Assembly: GCA_964019135.1 (NCBI GenBank)
Contig: OZ025260.1
Span: forward strand, 17,416,254-17,480,253
Direction: 5' to 3'
From: Arenicola marina
Taxonomy: Eukaryota > Annelida > Polychaeta > Arenicolidae
Length of the DNA: 64,000 bases
Shown: positions 61,736 through 64,000 of the stretch, piece by piece
How the letters are laid out: every line of letters starts with the position of its first letter
How positions within the stretch are numbered: position 1 is the first letter of the stretch
Made by a program: the position numbers and the translations under genes
Notes under the pieces: model-generated
Database searches by the model: none
What the model saw: only the letters and a program-made list of their open reading frames with translations
What the model was told of the DNA's origin: nothing

Positions 61736-62704
61736 TCATTGTCATTGACCTGGCAAATAAATCGTGAGGGAGGGAAGGGGGGGGGGGGGGGTAGCGGAAG
61801 CGGATGCGCCGCTATAAATATCGTTAAATCATTGATGTCCTCCTGCCCAATAGACCAACGAATCATTCGTCTTCTGTGGTACCTCCATTCTTAAGAAATG
61901 CTATTCCCCTATACACACACATACATCAAAGTAACTGGCGCAGGGCGCCTTTGAGATAACGCACCTGTTTGATGCCCTACGCTGTATTTAGTGCTATGTT
62001 AGCGGCCCCTTTGGTTCTCCTTGTATATAGGCTGGAAAAGACTGGCTGTAGTGGCGGCACAGAGCCCATCACTGCATCATACGATCGATCTCCTCGACGT
62101 TCAAGTGGATGCAGTTTAAAGGGCCTTAGATGGCTGCCCGTGAACATTACAGGAGAGTATTTCTCAATTCTTGACCGAATTCAATAATTATACTATTGGC
62201 AGTAGTAAATTCATATACATTGTTATATATTAGGTATGAATTCTATATTTTGATAAGAATACTAAACAGTTGATTTTATTGAACGCAACTTCGTGCAAAT
62301 CAACTGTCTGCCATATGAGCAGTATTCTAATACAAATATAAACTACAGACACAAAATATATCAGTGTATTTGAACTGTTACATATAACACATGGGAACAT
62401 TAAGAAGAACAAAATGCTTTCTCTCGAGTTGTTCACAATAGGCCGCCTTGGTTGTAACTATTGCATCTCTCCGTGATCACTGCGAAGGAATGCCCAAGAT
62501 ACCCTGTTTTATAGTGCCTCTCTCACGTCGTTTCCTTGGCTTCGGCGTGATCTGTGGGCAAGTGGCTGGCTTCTCGGACCAGGCCCAGACAGGCTAATAA
62601 CTTCAAGCATGGAGCCAGGGAATCCAGGTATAGATCAGCATCAGACTGTCTGACAGCCCATTCGGCATAGATTCCGCCGGATTACACCGCATGAGGTGTT
62701 GGCG
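61736..62704. other. unique stretch, nothing recognised
   Basis: A G-run lies at about 61,775-61,792. No gene is supported; 88- and 72-codon frames here lack motifs. Confidence 0.5.
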
Positions 62705-63280
62705 ATTTCTCTTTCGTCGAGCAACGGAATGCCCCGGCCTGGGGCTGCTCAAAGGTCAACTCAAGATGGCGGCAAGCAACGGAATGCCCGGGCCTGGGGC
62801 TCTGTAATGGTCAACGCAAGATGGCGGCCAGCAACGGAATGCCCGGGCCTGGAGCTGGTCAATGGTCAACTCAAGATGGCGGCCAGGAACGAAATGCCCG
62901 GGCCTGGGGCTGGCCCAATAGTCAACTCAAGATGGCGGCCAGCAACGGAATGCCCGGGCCTGGGGCTGCTCAATGGTCAACACAAGATGGCGGCCAGCAA
63001 CGAAATGCCTGGGCCTGGGGCTGCCTAATGGTCAATTTAAGATGGCGGCCAGCAACGGAATGCCCAGGCCTGGGGCTGGCCCTATAGTCAACTCAAGATG
63101 GCGGCCAACAACGGAATCCCCGGAAATGGGGCTGCTCAATGGGCAACTCAAGATGGCGGCCAGCAACGGAATGCCCGGGTCTGGGGCTGGCCCAATAGTC
63201 AACTCAAGATGGCGGCCAACAACGGAATGCCCGGGCCTAGGGCTGCTCCATGGTCAACTCAAGATAACGGCCAGGAAGTA
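62705..63280. repeat. 55/56-bp minisatellite carrying nine perfect YY1-type motifs
   Basis: About ten units contain GCAACGGAATGCCCGGGCCT, GGGGCTG, TCAATGGTCAACTC and AAGATGGCGGC. The last motif is perfect at 62,763, 62,818, 62,873, 62,929, 62,984, 63,039, 63,095, 63,150 and 63,206, all on the plus strand, and decays to AAGATAACGGC in the final unit. AAGATGGCGGC matches the established binding consensus of the zinc-finger factor YY1. The alternation of 55 and 56 bp rotates the reading frame, so the MAASNGMPGPGA-like open frames are not evidence for a gene. Confidence 0.93.
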
Positions 63281-64000
63281 CAAAAATTGCCTGTGATGGA
63301 AAACAGTTGGTCTTGGCATTATTTTCCAGCAGTTTGTCTGATATCACGTGATATGAAGATATGGCGTTATAAGGTATTTAAATGTAGAAATCCAATAGAT
63401 TAACGGCCGCATTGTGGGTCGTAATTATCCGTTATTTAGTGTCAGTGAGAACCGGGCGTCAAAGATTTCTACATGCATTTTAAGTGAAGAAACGTAGTCA
63501 ACACCCAGCTACTTGTTTGTATCATCAAGTTAAGCTATTATCAGGTAACCAAATGTTATCAGATGATGGGCTGGAAGTGTCAAATGACGAGTTCACCTTG
63601 TCTAAAACCAGACAACCTCCTTCTCGACCATTCTATTTCAGACCTGACCATTACCTCTTTTACCTCATTGCATTCTGAACTAGCTTTTCATGGCCTCATT
63701 GTGTGCCATTACGTCAACAAATGCCTAGAATTACAAGTCTTTGTCATGAGCAATTTCTATCGCGTTCGAAAAATGTCCAACAATGGTACCTTGTTTCTCA
63801 TCATAAAAATTAACGGATTCATAAAGGTATATATCCGATTCAAGTGTGGCGTGGCATTTAATTCATTATTTTCTGCCGCTTCACCAAACATCATTGCTGA
63901 CGAAGAAATCTAGACTGAGATAGATTGCAACGTCGTGACTTCTGCTGCAGGCGATTTGGAGACTGAGTGCGGCGGTGTCAGCAACAGCCGTGACTAAGGC
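63281..64000. other. unique stretch at the right edge, nothing recognised
   Basis: A 116-codon plus-strand frame at 63,563-63,913 has no recognisable domain. The right edge could enter a gene outside the window, but I cannot support this. Confidence 0.45.

Noticed and set aside
63563-63913. Small gene at the right edge
   Set aside because: The 116-codon frame has no recognisable domain, signal peptide or context. It is within chance expectation for A+T-rich DNA.

Overview
The window is eukaryotic nuclear DNA, most likely from a marine invertebrate. The evidence is a single-exon class A neuropeptide-type GPCR with invertebrate FMRFamide-receptor-like motifs, a decayed Tx1/L1-like LINE, tRNA-derived SINE fragments, a foldback DNA transposon, and a very large amount of minisatellite DNA. 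I cannot name the species; a lophotrochozoan or amphioxus-like genome would fit. There are no bacterial operons, CRISPR arrays or complete tRNA/rRNA genes. Only one intact host gene can be supported.

Layout. 1-320: 51-bp minisatellite. 1.06-1.43 kb: 36-bp minisatellite. 3.26-3.46 kb: 12-bp minisatellite. 5.17-6.70 kb, minus strand: the GPCR gene. 6.8-10.7 kb: G+C-rich, CpG-rich, low-complexity DNA upstream of the GPCR. 10.72-11.22 kb: 15-bp array. 12.43-19.25 kb: a 6.8-kb G-rich array of 28-29 bp units, each a potential G-quadruplex. 21.0-23.25 kb: 34-bp array. 23.4-26.0 kb: tRNA-derived SINE fragments, including an inverted pair. 26.28-30.3 kb: a broken Tx1/L1-type LINE with a NADAR (YbiA-like) fragment just upstream. 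30.3-35.7 kb: low-complexity sequence, a candidate 1.15-kb inverted-repeat element and an 18-bp array.

35.76-49.06 kb holds two head-to-tail copies of a ~5.9-kb segment that differ by a few percent. The second copy carries ~1.9 kb in place of ~0.3 kb, and inside that lies a 656-bp palindromic transposon with a perfect 9-bp target duplication. 49.58-54.12 kb: 35-bp array. 54.37-61.69 kb: 32-bp array. 62.7-63.28 kb: a 55/56-bp array with nine perfect YY1-type motifs.

Roughly a third of the window is tandem repeat belonging to at least nine unrelated families. The very long open frames in the arrays (up to 1,794 codons) arise because the repeat units lack stop codons and are not genes. No gene network can be inferred. 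The most interesting content is repeat architecture (higher-order duplication, G4 density, YY1 motif array, foldback element), the NADAR-LINE association, and the question whether the 5.9-kb tandem pair is real or two haplotypes assembled in series. All copy numbers and divergences are estimates read by eye.
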